A stretch of DNA of 64,000 nt, taken from assembly GCF_050875635.1 (NCBI RefSeq), contig NZ_JBPAOH010000004.1:62001-126000 (forward strand), given 5' to 3'. This DNA comes from Hassallia sp050875635 (GTDB taxonomy: Bacteria > Cyanobacteriota > Cyanobacteriia > Cyanobacteriales > Nostocaceae). Positions 31,534 through 39,243 of the stretch are shown here, piece after piece. The position numbers and the translations under genes are program-made. How positions within the stretch are numbered: the stretch's first letter is position 1; every line of letters begins with the position of its first letter. A model generated the notes under the pieces. The model was not told the DNA's origin. It saw nothing but the letters and a program-made list of their open reading frames with translations, and made no database searches.

Positions 31534-32760
31534 TTAAGGCAGCAATGATTTCTTAGCTGTGGCGTTGAAAATCTCACTAAAACCCTGACGCCGTTGTTTG
31601 GGGGATTCCGGTGCGATGTAACCCCATAAACTTTCCCAGTAGAAAAAAGAGATACCATCAAAATGGCGATCGCGTACCATTCTCACTTGTTCTTTAATTT
31701 GGGCAATTTCCACAGAATCGCGTAAAGTACCTGTTGATATCCCGATGACTACAGGTATTTGACTCAGCGCAAATTGTACCGCTGGTGCGCTGATTTCCGC
31801 CATAAAACTGTCTGGATCGTCTCGATATACCTGCAAAATCAACTCATCCACCAAACCTTTTTTTACCCAGCTTTCCCAATCTTGCAAGTAATATTTATAA
31901 GCAAAAGCTTGAGAATTCGGCGATAAAGATATTTTCGCATTCGGTTTAACTGCTTTGACAGCTTGATAAATTTCCGCCATAAAATCTGTAATTTTATCCG
32001 CTCGCCAACGCATCCATTCTGGGTTAAAACAATCTGTAGGGGGACTTTTACCTTGATGTTCTTGTTGATAAACATTAACAGTGAAAGCATCATAACCGAA
32101 CTGTACAGGCATCGCAAAGTGGTCGTCAAGCTGAATGCCATCGACATTGTAATTACTAACGATTTCCAGAATTAACGCTTTAATAAAGTCTTGAACTTGC
32201 GGATGGAGAGGATTCAGCCAAGCCACCTTATTTACACCGTTGTTGATTTCTTCTGGAGGAGTTTCTTTAATAGATTTAATGCCCGATTGCCCAATCGTCA
32301 ACCAGTGCGGATAACTTTTTGCCAATTGTGAATTATGGGGTATCATCAACCCATATTCAAACCAGGGAATGACACTCAAATTTTTAGCTTGAGAAAGCTT
32401 GACTAAGCTTGTTAAAACATCTCGTCCCCCGTGCATGAATTTCAGCAAAGGTTGAGAATCTGAACCTGTAATTTGTTGAGCAACAATACTTTTATAAAAA
32501 GTATATCCTCGATTCCAAACTACAGGATAAATCGTATTAAAATTGAGCCTGGAGAGTTGATTTAAAGCGCGATTGATACCCCAAGGAACAAATAGCACAC
32601 CACTTGCCACATTAGTCAGCCAAACCCCACGAATTTCTGCTATTTCCGCTGAATTTATACTTTGAGTATTAACAACTACAGGTAGCGAAAATACTGTTAA
32701 ATTAAGTATTAATCCTAAATATAATAAGTAAAATAGGCAACGACGAGCAAAGCGGTTCAT
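31534..32760 (-). CDS. Exported glycosyl hydrolase-like 10 (GHL10) protein
   Basis: This 408-residue protein begins with a signal-type segment (CLFYLLYLGLILNLTVFSLPVVV) and continues as the GHL10/DUF187 domain: EIRGVWLTNVASGVLF, LNFNTIYPVVWNRG, VIPWFEYGLM, NYNVDGIQLDDHFAMP and FDGISFFYWESLW. The Asp-rich DGIQLDD stretch and the late glutamate (FYWESLW) are candidate catalytic positions for this TIM-barrel family. The family is thought to act on cell-surface polysaccharide or peptidoglycan; the exact bond is unknown. It is followed by the small membrane protein gene 5 bp later. Confidence 0.88.
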   Translation of the reverse strand: MNRFARRCLFYLLYLGLILNLTVFSLPVVVNTQSINSAEIAEIRGVWLTNVASGVLFVPWGINRALNQLSRLNFNTIYPVVWNRGYTFYKSIVAQQITGSDSQPLLKFMHGGRDVLTSLVKLSQAKNLSVIPWFEYGLMIPHNSQLAKSYPHWLTIGQSGIKSIKETPPEEINNGVNKVAWLNPLHPQVQDFIKALILEIVSNYNVDGIQLDDHFAMPVQFGYDAFTVNVYQQEHQGKSPPTDCFNPEWMRWRADKITDFMAEIYQAVKAVKPNAKISLSPNSQAFAYKYYLQDWESWVKKGLVDELILQVYRDDPDSFMAEISAPAVQFALSQIPVVIGISTGTLRDSVEIAQIKEQVRMVRDRHFDGISFFYWESLWGYIAPESPKQRRQGFSEIFNATAKKSLLP

Positions 32761-32932
32761 TTGTGGCTTTGACTAACTGTTCTCGGCTATTGTAAACTAC
32801 AAACTAAAATCTTCTCAATCCGGATTTTTTCCAAATAAAAAAATCCCAAATTTGTCTGTGTTTGAAAATACATTTAAAGTTGATTTGGCGAAGAAATATA
32901 ATATAAATCAATTGTAAAAATTGATAGCTTTA

Positions 32933-32963
32933 GATCCCCGACTTCTTAAAGAAGTCGGGGATC
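32933..32963. terminator. Perfect 15-bp-arm hairpin between glcD and the GHL10 gene
   Basis: GATCCCCGACTTCTT and AAGAAGTCGGGGATC flank a single A. It lies 26 bp after the glcD stop on the minus strand. No long U-run follows, so it may be a dispersed palindrome that helps to end transcripts rather than a textbook terminator. Confidence 0.55.
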
Positions 32964-32989
32964 TTGTTTAAAAATGCATCTTGCGAAAT

Positions 32990-34459
32990 TTAAAAGCGTT
33001 CTACACCTTCAAACTGCTGCTTACTTGCAGAAGCAGCTTCACCACAAGTACGCGGGGTAGGAAAAATCTTTCCAGGATTTGCTAAACCTTGAGGATTAAA
33101 AACTTGTCGAACCCATTGCATAGTTTCTAAATCGATTTCGCTAAACATATCTGGCATATAACATTTTTTATCTGCACCAATGCCATGTTCACCAGAAATA
33201 CTCCCACCTACTCTCACACAAAGTTTAAGAATTTCTCCGCCGACTTCTTCCACCTTTTCTAATGCTCCATCGACGGAATTATCAAATAAAATCAGCGGGT
33301 GAAGATTGCCATCTCCGGCGTGAAATACATTCGCAATTTGATAACCATATTTTTGAGTTAACGCCTCAATTTCTTGCAAAACGTAAGGTAATTGCGTGCG
33401 GGGAATTACGCCATCTTGAACATAATAGTCAGGACTTAAATTTCCCGCAGCGGCAAAAGCGGCTTTGCGTCCTTTCCACAATTTTAATCGCGTTTCTAAG
33501 TCACTAGCAGATGTAATGTTACGCGCACCATTCTTGAGACAAATTTCCGCTACCCGCTGTTTATTTGCTGTAACTTCAACTTCTAAACCGTCGATTTCTA
33601 CTAACAAAATTGCCGTAGCATCGCGAGGATAACAATTAGTAGCAACTACATCTTCCACAGCATTGATGCTGATATTATCCATCATTTCCATCCCACCGGG
33701 AATAATGCCGGCGCTGATGATGTCAGAAACACTTTCCGCTGCGGCTTCAACGGTGGTAAAATCTGCTAGAAGGACGCAAATTGATTCTGCGCTTTTGAGA
33801 ATTCGCAAAGTAATTTCTGTAGCAATTCCTAAAGTGCCCTCGGAACCAACAAATATACCTGTTAAATCATAACCAGGCATTTCTGGAATTTGTCCGCCAA
33901 TATCGACAATTGAACCATCAGGGGTGACAATTTTCAACCCTAAAACGTGGTTAGTGGTGACACCGTACTTCAAGCAATGCACACCCCCAGAATTTTCTGC
34001 GACATTGCCACCAATTGAGCAGATAATTTGACTGGAAGGATCGGGAGCATAGTAAAATCCAGCACCACATACAGTTTGTGTAACCCAATTGTTAATTACC
34101 CCAGGCTGAACGATTACGCGCTGATTATCTAAATCTACGCTGAGTATTTGCCGCATTAAAGAAGTGACAATTAAAACACAATCTTCAATTGGCAAAGCAC
34201 CACCAGATAAACCGGTGCCAGAGCCACGGGCGATAAAGGGGATAGAATAGCGATCGCATATCTTCACGACTTGGGCAACTTGTTCTGTAGTTCTTGGCAA
34301 AACTACCACCGCTGGACGTTGACGATAGCTAGTCAAACCATCACACTCATATGTAATCAGTTCTTCTCGACGCTGTACTACCCCATTTTTGCCAAGTACA
34401 GCCTCAAATTGCTTAATAATCGGTTTCCAGTTGCGTTGTTGTTTTTCTTCGATAATCAT
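32990..34459 (-). CDS. glcD: Glycolate oxidase/dehydrogenase subunit GlcD (FAD-linked oxidase)
   Basis: GlcD is the FAD-binding subunit that oxidises glycolate in photorespiration; some relatives use D-lactate. VVVLPRTTEQVAQVVKICDRYSIPFIARGSGTGLSGGALP is the FAD-binding type 4 start, DPSSQIICSIGGNVAENSGGVHCLKYG the second flavin block, and NVFHAGDGNLHPLILFD with GGSISGEHGIGADKK the C-terminal substrate and flavin residues. The 489-residue length is typical. The companion subunits GlcE and GlcF are not adjacent, as is common in cyanobacteria. The start at ATG 34459 agrees with the family start. Confidence 0.92.
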   Translation of the reverse strand: MIIEEKQQRNWKPIIKQFEAVLGKNGVVQRREELITYECDGLTSYRQRPAVVVLPRTTEQVAQVVKICDRYSIPFIARGSGTGLSGGALPIEDCVLIVTSLMRQILSVDLDNQRVIVQPGVINNWVTQTVCGAGFYYAPDPSSQIICSIGGNVAENSGGVHCLKYGVTTNHVLGLKIVTPDGSIVDIGGQIPEMPGYDLTGIFVGSEGTLGIATEITLRILKSAESICVLLADFTTVEAAAESVSDIISAGIIPGGMEMMDNISINAVEDVVATNCYPRDATAILLVEIDGLEVEVTANKQRVAEICLKNGARNITSASDLETRLKLWKGRKAAFAAAGNLSPDYYVQDGVIPRTQLPYVLQEIEALTQKYGYQIANVFHAGDGNLHPLILFDNSVDGALEKVEEVGGEILKLCVRVGGSISGEHGIGADKKCYMPDMFSEIDLETMQWVRQVFNPQGLANPGKIFPTPRTCGEAASASKQQFEGVERF

Positions 34460-34740
34460 GGGTGGTTCAAAATAAAAGTGTTATTTGCTGTTAATTAGAT
34501 CGTATCCGCAATTACTTCACTACGCGATCGCAATGTACCCTTCACAAAACGCTAAGGGCAAATGCAATGACACTAGAACAAAGTAAACCCGTGATTTTGG
34601 TGTGGTTGGATGCGATTTATCAGCAATTGCGGCTAAAATTGTGAACTAGTTAAATTGTTCCGATAAAGCGGATAATTAAGACCGCGATCGCAAAAATTAG
34701 ATCGATCGCTTCTTTTTGTTGAACAATCCAAAATCGATAG

Positions 34741-36873
34741 ATGAATCACACGACACACAACGCTATTGTTAACTTTATCTGGAATATTGCAGACGATGTA
34801 TTAAGAGATGTCTATGTTCGGGGAAAATACCGAGATGTAATTCTGCCGATGACGGTGCTTAGGCGTTTGGATTGTTTACTAGAACCGACTAAGGACAAGG
34901 TTTTGGAGCTTTACAAGCGATTGGAAGAAAGTAAATTTGGCGAACAGGCGATCGCGCAACAGCTTCCCCGGATCTCGGGTTATGTTTTTTACAATACATC
35001 GCAATTTACCTTTAAAAGTTTGCTCAATTTTCCCAGTCAAATTAAGGAAAATTTTCAAGCTTATTTAAATGGCTTTAGCCACAATGTCCAAGAAATTATT
35101 GCTAAGTTTAAACTGCGGAATCAAATTGAGACGCTAGCAGAAAGTAATCGACTTTATGCGCTAATTGATAAGTTTATTTCCAATCAAATTAACCTTAGTT
35201 CGGAACCTATTAAAAATGATAAAGGTGAGATTATCCATGCGGAATTAAGTAACCTGGGGATGGGTTTTGTATTTGAAGAGTTAATCCGCAAATTTAACGA
35301 AGAAAATAACGAAGAAGCGGGAGAACACTTTACCCCCCGTGATATCATTCAACTGATGGTGAATTTGATATTTTTACCAATTGAAAATCAAATTCAAAGT
35401 GGTACTTATTTGGTTTATGATGACGCTTGCGGTTCTGGGGGAATGTTGACAGAATCAGAAGCGTTTATTCAGGGTTTGGCAGAAAAAGTAGGCAAAAGAA
35501 TCAAGATTGAATTATACGGGCAGGAAGTCAACCCGGAAACATACGCTATTTGTCAATCGGATATGTTGATTAAGGGTCGTGACCCGGATAAGATTCACTT
35601 TGGTTCGACTATTTCTAAGGATAATTTTTCCGATATCCAGTTTGATTTTATGCTTGCCAATCCTCCCTATGGTAAGTCGTGGACTGTAGACCAGGATGCT
35701 ATATTTGATGGCAAAAAGAAGGAAGTCAAAGACTCACGCTTTGCTGTAAATCATCCTCTAGCAACAGGAGAAAAGCTGAATCTGTTACCCAGAACTAGTG
35801 ACGGACAGTTGTTATTTTTGGTAAATATGCTCTCGAAAATCAAGCAACAAAGTGTTTTAGGGAGTCGGATTGCAATTGTTCATAATGGTTCGGCTTTGTT
35901 TACTGGAGATGCAGGAAGCGGGGAAAGTAATATTCGTCGTTGGATTATTGAAAATGATTGGTTAGAATGCATCATTGGTTTGCCTTTGAATATGTTTTAT
36001 AACACGGGTATTGCTACTTATATTTGGGTGTTGTCTAATCGGAAACCGGAGGAACGTAGAGGAAAGGTACAGTTAATTGATGCGACGGAATGGTATGGCA
36101 AGTTAAGAAAGAATTTGGGTAAGAAAAATTGCGAGTTAACTGAAGCGGATATTCAGAAGATTACCCGAACATTTTTAGAGTTTGCAGAAACGGAAGAATC
36201 AAATATTTTTGATAATGAGGATTTTGGTTATCATAAAATCACTGTGGAACGTCCTTTACGGTTAAGTTTCCAGGTGACACCGGAACGAGTTGAGCAGTTT
36301 ATCGAAACAGCACCTGTTACCAATGCATCTAATAAAAAAGGTGCGGAAGGACAACAGGAAATACCGCTAAATATTGCCTCTGATACAAAGCATGGGGTAA
36401 TTTTGGGGATATTAAAGGATTTATTTGGTGGGGAAGCACATCAAGATTTTAATCGGGTAAAGCAGGAGTTTGAAAAGGCTTTGAAGGTGGAGAATATTAA
36501 GTTAAGTGCTAAGGATTTAAAGTTTATTTATGACACTTTCACCGAGAAGGATGAAACAGCGGAACCTGTGATTAAGAAGAAGACGAAAGAAGGGGTGATT
36601 TATGAGCCTGATTCTGAGTTGCGGGATACAGAAAATGTACCGTTAAAAGAAGATATTGACGAGTATTTTCAAAGGGAAGTTTTACCCCATGTAGCGGATG
36701 CTTGGATAGATTATGAAAAGACGGTGCGGGGTTATGAGATTTCGTTTACGAAGTATTTTTATAAGTTTAAGCCGTTGCGGAGTTTGGAGGAAATAGCCGC
36801 TGATATTTTTGCTTTGGAAGCGGAAACGGAAGGGGTTTTACGTCAGATTGTTGGTGGGGAGGTAGGAGGATGA
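34741..36873 (+). CDS. hsdM: Type I restriction-modification methyltransferase subunit HsdM
   Basis: HsdM makes N6-methyladenine as part of a type I complex. FIWNIADDVLRDVYVRGKYRDVILPMTVLRRLDCLL is the N-terminal HsdM domain, GEHFTPRDIIQLMVNLI leads into the SAM domain, DDACGSGGMLTES is motif I, ELYGQEVNPETYAICQSDMLI follows, and FMLANPPYGKSW contains the NPPY catalytic motif. At 710 residues it is longer than the shortest HsdM proteins because of a C-terminal extension with DTENVPLKEDIDEYF, seen in one HsdM subgroup. Its stop overlaps the hsdS start by four bases (ATGA), so the two are translationally coupled. Confidence 0.95.
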   Translation: MNHTTHNAIVNFIWNIADDVLRDVYVRGKYRDVILPMTVLRRLDCLLEPTKDKVLELYKRLEESKFGEQAIAQQLPRISGYVFYNTSQFTFKSLLNFPSQIKENFQAYLNGFSHNVQEIIAKFKLRNQIETLAESNRLYALIDKFISNQINLSSEPIKNDKGEIIHAELSNLGMGFVFEELIRKFNEENNEEAGEHFTPRDIIQLMVNLIFLPIENQIQSGTYLVYDDACGSGGMLTESEAFIQGLAEKVGKRIKIELYGQEVNPETYAICQSDMLIKGRDPDKIHFGSTISKDNFSDIQFDFMLANPPYGKSWTVDQDAIFDGKKKEVKDSRFAVNHPLATGEKLNLLPRTSDGQLLFLVNMLSKIKQQSVLGSRIAIVHNGSALFTGDAGSGESNIRRWIIENDWLECIIGLPLNMFYNTGIATYIWVLSNRKPEERRGKVQLIDATEWYGKLRKNLGKKNCELTEADIQKITRTFLEFAETEESNIFDNEDFGYHKITVERPLRLSFQVTPERVEQFIETAPVTNASNKKGAEGQQEIPLNIASDTKHGVILGILKDLFGGEAHQDFNRVKQEFEKALKVENIKLSAKDLKFIYDTFTEKDETAEPVIKKKTKEGVIYEPDSELRDTENVPLKEDIDEYFQREVLPHVADAWIDYEKTVRGYEISFTKYFYKFKPLRSLEEIAADIFALEAETEGVLRQIVGGEVGG

Positions 36874-38183
36874 AGCGTTATCCAGTTTATAAAAAAGAGG
36901 ATAGATTACCTGGTGTAAAGGAAATACCAGAACATTGGAGAGTTATACGAAATTCCTTTCTTTTCAAGGAAGTTAGTGAAACTTGTTACAGTCATTTAGA
37001 GCTTTTATCAATCTTGAGTGATAAGGGAGTAGTTAAGCAATCGGAAACAGGTCGCAAAGAAAGAGCGCCAGAAGATAGAAGCAGTTATAAAAGGATTTTA
37101 AAGGGTGATATTGGGTACAACTTAATGAATGCTTTCATGGGAAGCATTGGAGTTTCTAATTACGAAGGAATTATCAGCCCTGCTTATGCAGTGTGCAGAC
37201 CCAAACTAAAAATAGATGCTAACTATTTTCACTACTTATTTAGAACAAATCTATATTTAACTGAGTTTGATAGAAATGCCTATGGAATTATGTATGAGAG
37301 AAATAGGTTATATTTTGATAACTTTAAAAGAATATATGTCCCTCTCCCCCCCCTCTCCGAACAAAACACGATCGCCTGCTTCATAGACCGCAAACTAGTA
37401 CAAATAGACCAGTTTATCAGGAATAAGCAACGGTTTATCGAATTACTCAAAGAGCAGAAAAGTGCGATTATCAACCGCGCTGTCACCAAGGGACTCAACC
37501 CCGATGCACCGATGAAACCTTCTGGTATTGAGTGGTTGGGGGATATTCCAGCACATTGGGAGATTTCTAAAATTAGTTATGTTTGTACTTCAATTCGAGA
37601 TGGAACACACAATCCACCCCCAGCAGCGCTAGGTAATCATAGATTGTTGAGCGTTCGTAATATTATTAATGGTCAATTTGTATTTCGAGATGATGACAGA
37701 ACAATGATAGCTGAAGACTTTTTTAGTCTTCAGAAATCTTACACAGTTAGAATTAATGATATTGTGTTAGCTATTGTAGGCGCAACCACGGGAAAATCAG
37801 CAATAGTTGGCAATCTAGAAAATGTAACTGTTCAAAGAAGCCTTGCCATACTTAGACCAAACCAACTAAAGATTAAAAGTGATTTTTTAAATTTTTGTAT
37901 TCAATCTTCTTGTATACAAACACAAATAAAAATCATCATGGATAAGTATGCTGCACAGCCGGGAATCTACTTGACTGATGTTGCTGCTTTGAAATTAGCT
38001 GTTCCTAATTTAGAAGAACAGCAAAGTCTCTGTGAATACTTAAAAACAAAAAATAGTGAAATCAACCAAGCAATTACCAAAGCTGAAAAAGAAATCGAAC
38101 TAATCCAAGAATACCGCACCACCCTAATATCCGATGCAGTCACCGGCAAAATAGACGTGAGAGAATTGACCCATAACAGTTAA
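36870..38183 (+). CDS. hsdS: Type I restriction-modification specificity subunit HsdS
   Basis: HsdS sets the target sequence of the HsdMSR complex. There are two target-recognition domains, each followed by a conserved helix: PPLSEQNTIACFIDRKLVQIDQFI with LIKEQ-type coiled coil after the first (about residues 158-205), and LEEQQSLCEYLKTKNSEINQAI after the second (about 385-425). KPSGIEWLGDIPAHWEI joins the halves, the usual opening of a second domain; IPEHWRVIRNSFLFKEVSE opens the first. At 437 residues both halves look complete. The gene starts on the last bases of hsdM. Confidence 0.93.
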   Translation: MKRYPVYKKEDRLPGVKEIPEHWRVIRNSFLFKEVSETCYSHLELLSILSDKGVVKQSETGRKERAPEDRSSYKRILKGDIGYNLMNAFMGSIGVSNYEGIISPAYAVCRPKLKIDANYFHYLFRTNLYLTEFDRNAYGIMYERNRLYFDNFKRIYVPLPPLSEQNTIACFIDRKLVQIDQFIRNKQRFIELLKEQKSAIINRAVTKGLNPDAPMKPSGIEWLGDIPAHWEISKISYVCTSIRDGTHNPPPAALGNHRLLSVRNIINGQFVFRDDDRTMIAEDFFSLQKSYTVRINDIVLAIVGATTGKSAIVGNLENVTVQRSLAILRPNQLKIKSDFLNFCIQSSCIQTQIKIIMDKYAAQPGIYLTDVAALKLAVPNLEEQQSLCEYLKTKNSEINQAITKAEKEIELIQEYRTTLISDAVTGKIDVRELTHNS

Positions 38184-38236
38184 CTCATACCAAAGATAAA
38201 ATAAAGAAAATACCAACTCATCCTTATAACTAAACC

Positions 38237-38506
38237 ATGACACAAGTCAACATTTCCTTACCCCCAGCAGTAGAAGAATACCTACACCAACAAATTACCC
38301 AAAAAGGCTATAAAAATTTAGAAGACTACATATATCACCTAATTCTAGAAGACCAAAAACACAACACCCAAGAAAAGCTAGAAACCATGTTAATAGATGG
38401 CTTAGACAGTGGCACACCCATCCCCATTACAGAAGACTGGTGGGAACAAAAAAGAGCCGAATTACTCAAAAATTTATTAAATCACAACTGTACCTATGCC
38501 AGCTAG
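38237..38506 (+). CDS. Ribbon-helix-helix (ParD-like) antitoxin or regulator
   Basis: This 89-residue protein begins TQVNISLPPAVEEYLHQQITQKGYKNLEDYIYHLILED, a ribbon-helix-helix N-terminus of ParD/CopG type, with a longer tail ending in ITEDWWEQKRAELLKN. ParD proteins usually pair with a ParE toxin encoded next to them; here the next gene is xisH, overlapping by 11 bp. No ParE is present. It may instead regulate the R-M operon or pair with XisH/XisI. It begins 53 bp after hsdS. Confidence 0.78.
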   Translation: MTQVNISLPPAVEEYLHQQITQKGYKNLEDYIYHLILEDQKHNTQEKLETMLIDGLDSGTPIPITEDWWEQKRAELLKNLLNHNCTYAS

Positions 38507-38912
38507 AGATATTTACCATAATGCAGTCAGAAAAGCCCTAGAAAAAGAAGATTGGCAGATTATCAAAGACCCCTTTATTATCAGATGGGGTACAAGAGAT
38601 TTATATATAGATTTAGGTGCAGAAAAACTCATTGCAGCAGAAAAAAGCGGACAAAAAATAGCAGTAGAAATAAAAAGTTTTATTGGTGCATCTCCAGTCA
38701 CAGACCTAGAAAACGCCTTGGGACAATATATCTTATACTACGACATTCTCAGCCGCCTAGAACCCGACCGTCGCTTATATCTTGCCATTCGTCAAGAAAC
38801 ATACTCAGAATTATTTCAAGAACCAATTGGTAAACTATTATTAGAAAATCAGCGTTTTTGTTTACTCGTCTTCGATTCAGAACGGGAGGTAATTGTAGAA
38901 TGGATACCTTAG
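38496..38912 (+). CDS. xisH: XisH family protein
   Basis: XisH is known as a factor needed for excision of the fdxN element in heterocysts, but most homologues lie far from any excision element. The protein (138 residues) reads MPARDIYHNAVRKALEKEDWQIIKDPF, then DLYIDLGAEKLIAAEK, KIAVEIKSFIGASPVTDLENALGQYILYYDIL. The Asp and the VEIKSF (E-x-K) arrangement fit a PD-(D/E)xK nuclease-like fold, the structural class I recall for this family. It overlaps the RHH gene by 11 bp and xisI by 13 bp, so the three are tightly coupled. Confidence 0.9.
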   Translation: MPARDIYHNAVRKALEKEDWQIIKDPFIIRWGTRDLYIDLGAEKLIAAEKSGQKIAVEIKSFIGASPVTDLENALGQYILYYDILSRLEPDRRLYLAIRQETYSELFQEPIGKLLLENQRFCLLVFDSEREVIVEWIP

Positions 38913-39235
38913 ATAATTATCGCCAAATCATCCAAAAAATCTTAACCGAATATGCCCAACTTACCTACGCTTACGGAGAAGTAGAAAGAAAATTAATTAT
39001 CGATCAAACTGCAAACCATTACATACTACTAACAGTCGGCTGGGAAAATAAACAAAGGGTACATGGTTGCATAATCCACATTGACATTATCAACGATAAA
39101 ATCTGGATTCAAAGAGACGGTACAGAAACCGGCATCGCTAACGAATTTGTTAACGGGGGAATTCCTAAAAATCAAATCGTTTTAGCCTTTCAACCTGCCG
39201 ATGTGAGAAAGTATACTGAATTTGCAGTTAATTAA
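38900..39235 (+). CDS. xisI: XisI family protein
   Basis: XisI is the constant partner of XisH. The 111-residue protein opens MDTLDNYRQIIQKILTEYAQLTYAYGEVERKLIID and continues GWENKQRVHGCIIHIDIINDKIWIQRDGTETGIANEFVNGGIPKNQIVLAFQP, the family signature. The start is set at ATG 38900, inside the end of xisH, with GGGAGG about eleven bases upstream; a longer reading from 38858 would lie within xisH. It ends 8 bp before hsdR. There is no XisF or XisA recombinase in the window, so the pair is not obviously linked to a DNA excision element. Confidence 0.9.
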   Translation: MDTLDNYRQIIQKILTEYAQLTYAYGEVERKLIIDQTANHYILLTVGWENKQRVHGCIIHIDIINDKIWIQRDGTETGIANEFVNGGIPKNQIVLAFQPADVRKYTEFAVN

Positions 39236-39243
39236 AAATTCTC

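Noticed and set aside
34567..34644. 25-codon ORF (MTLEQSKPVILVWLD) upstream of hsdM
   Set aside because: Too short, no ribosome site, no recognised family; more likely promoter-region sequence.
38496..39235. Evidence for an excision element (fdxN-like) at the xisH/xisI genes
   Set aside because: No site-specific recombinase gene, no nif genes and no obvious flanking direct repeats are present.
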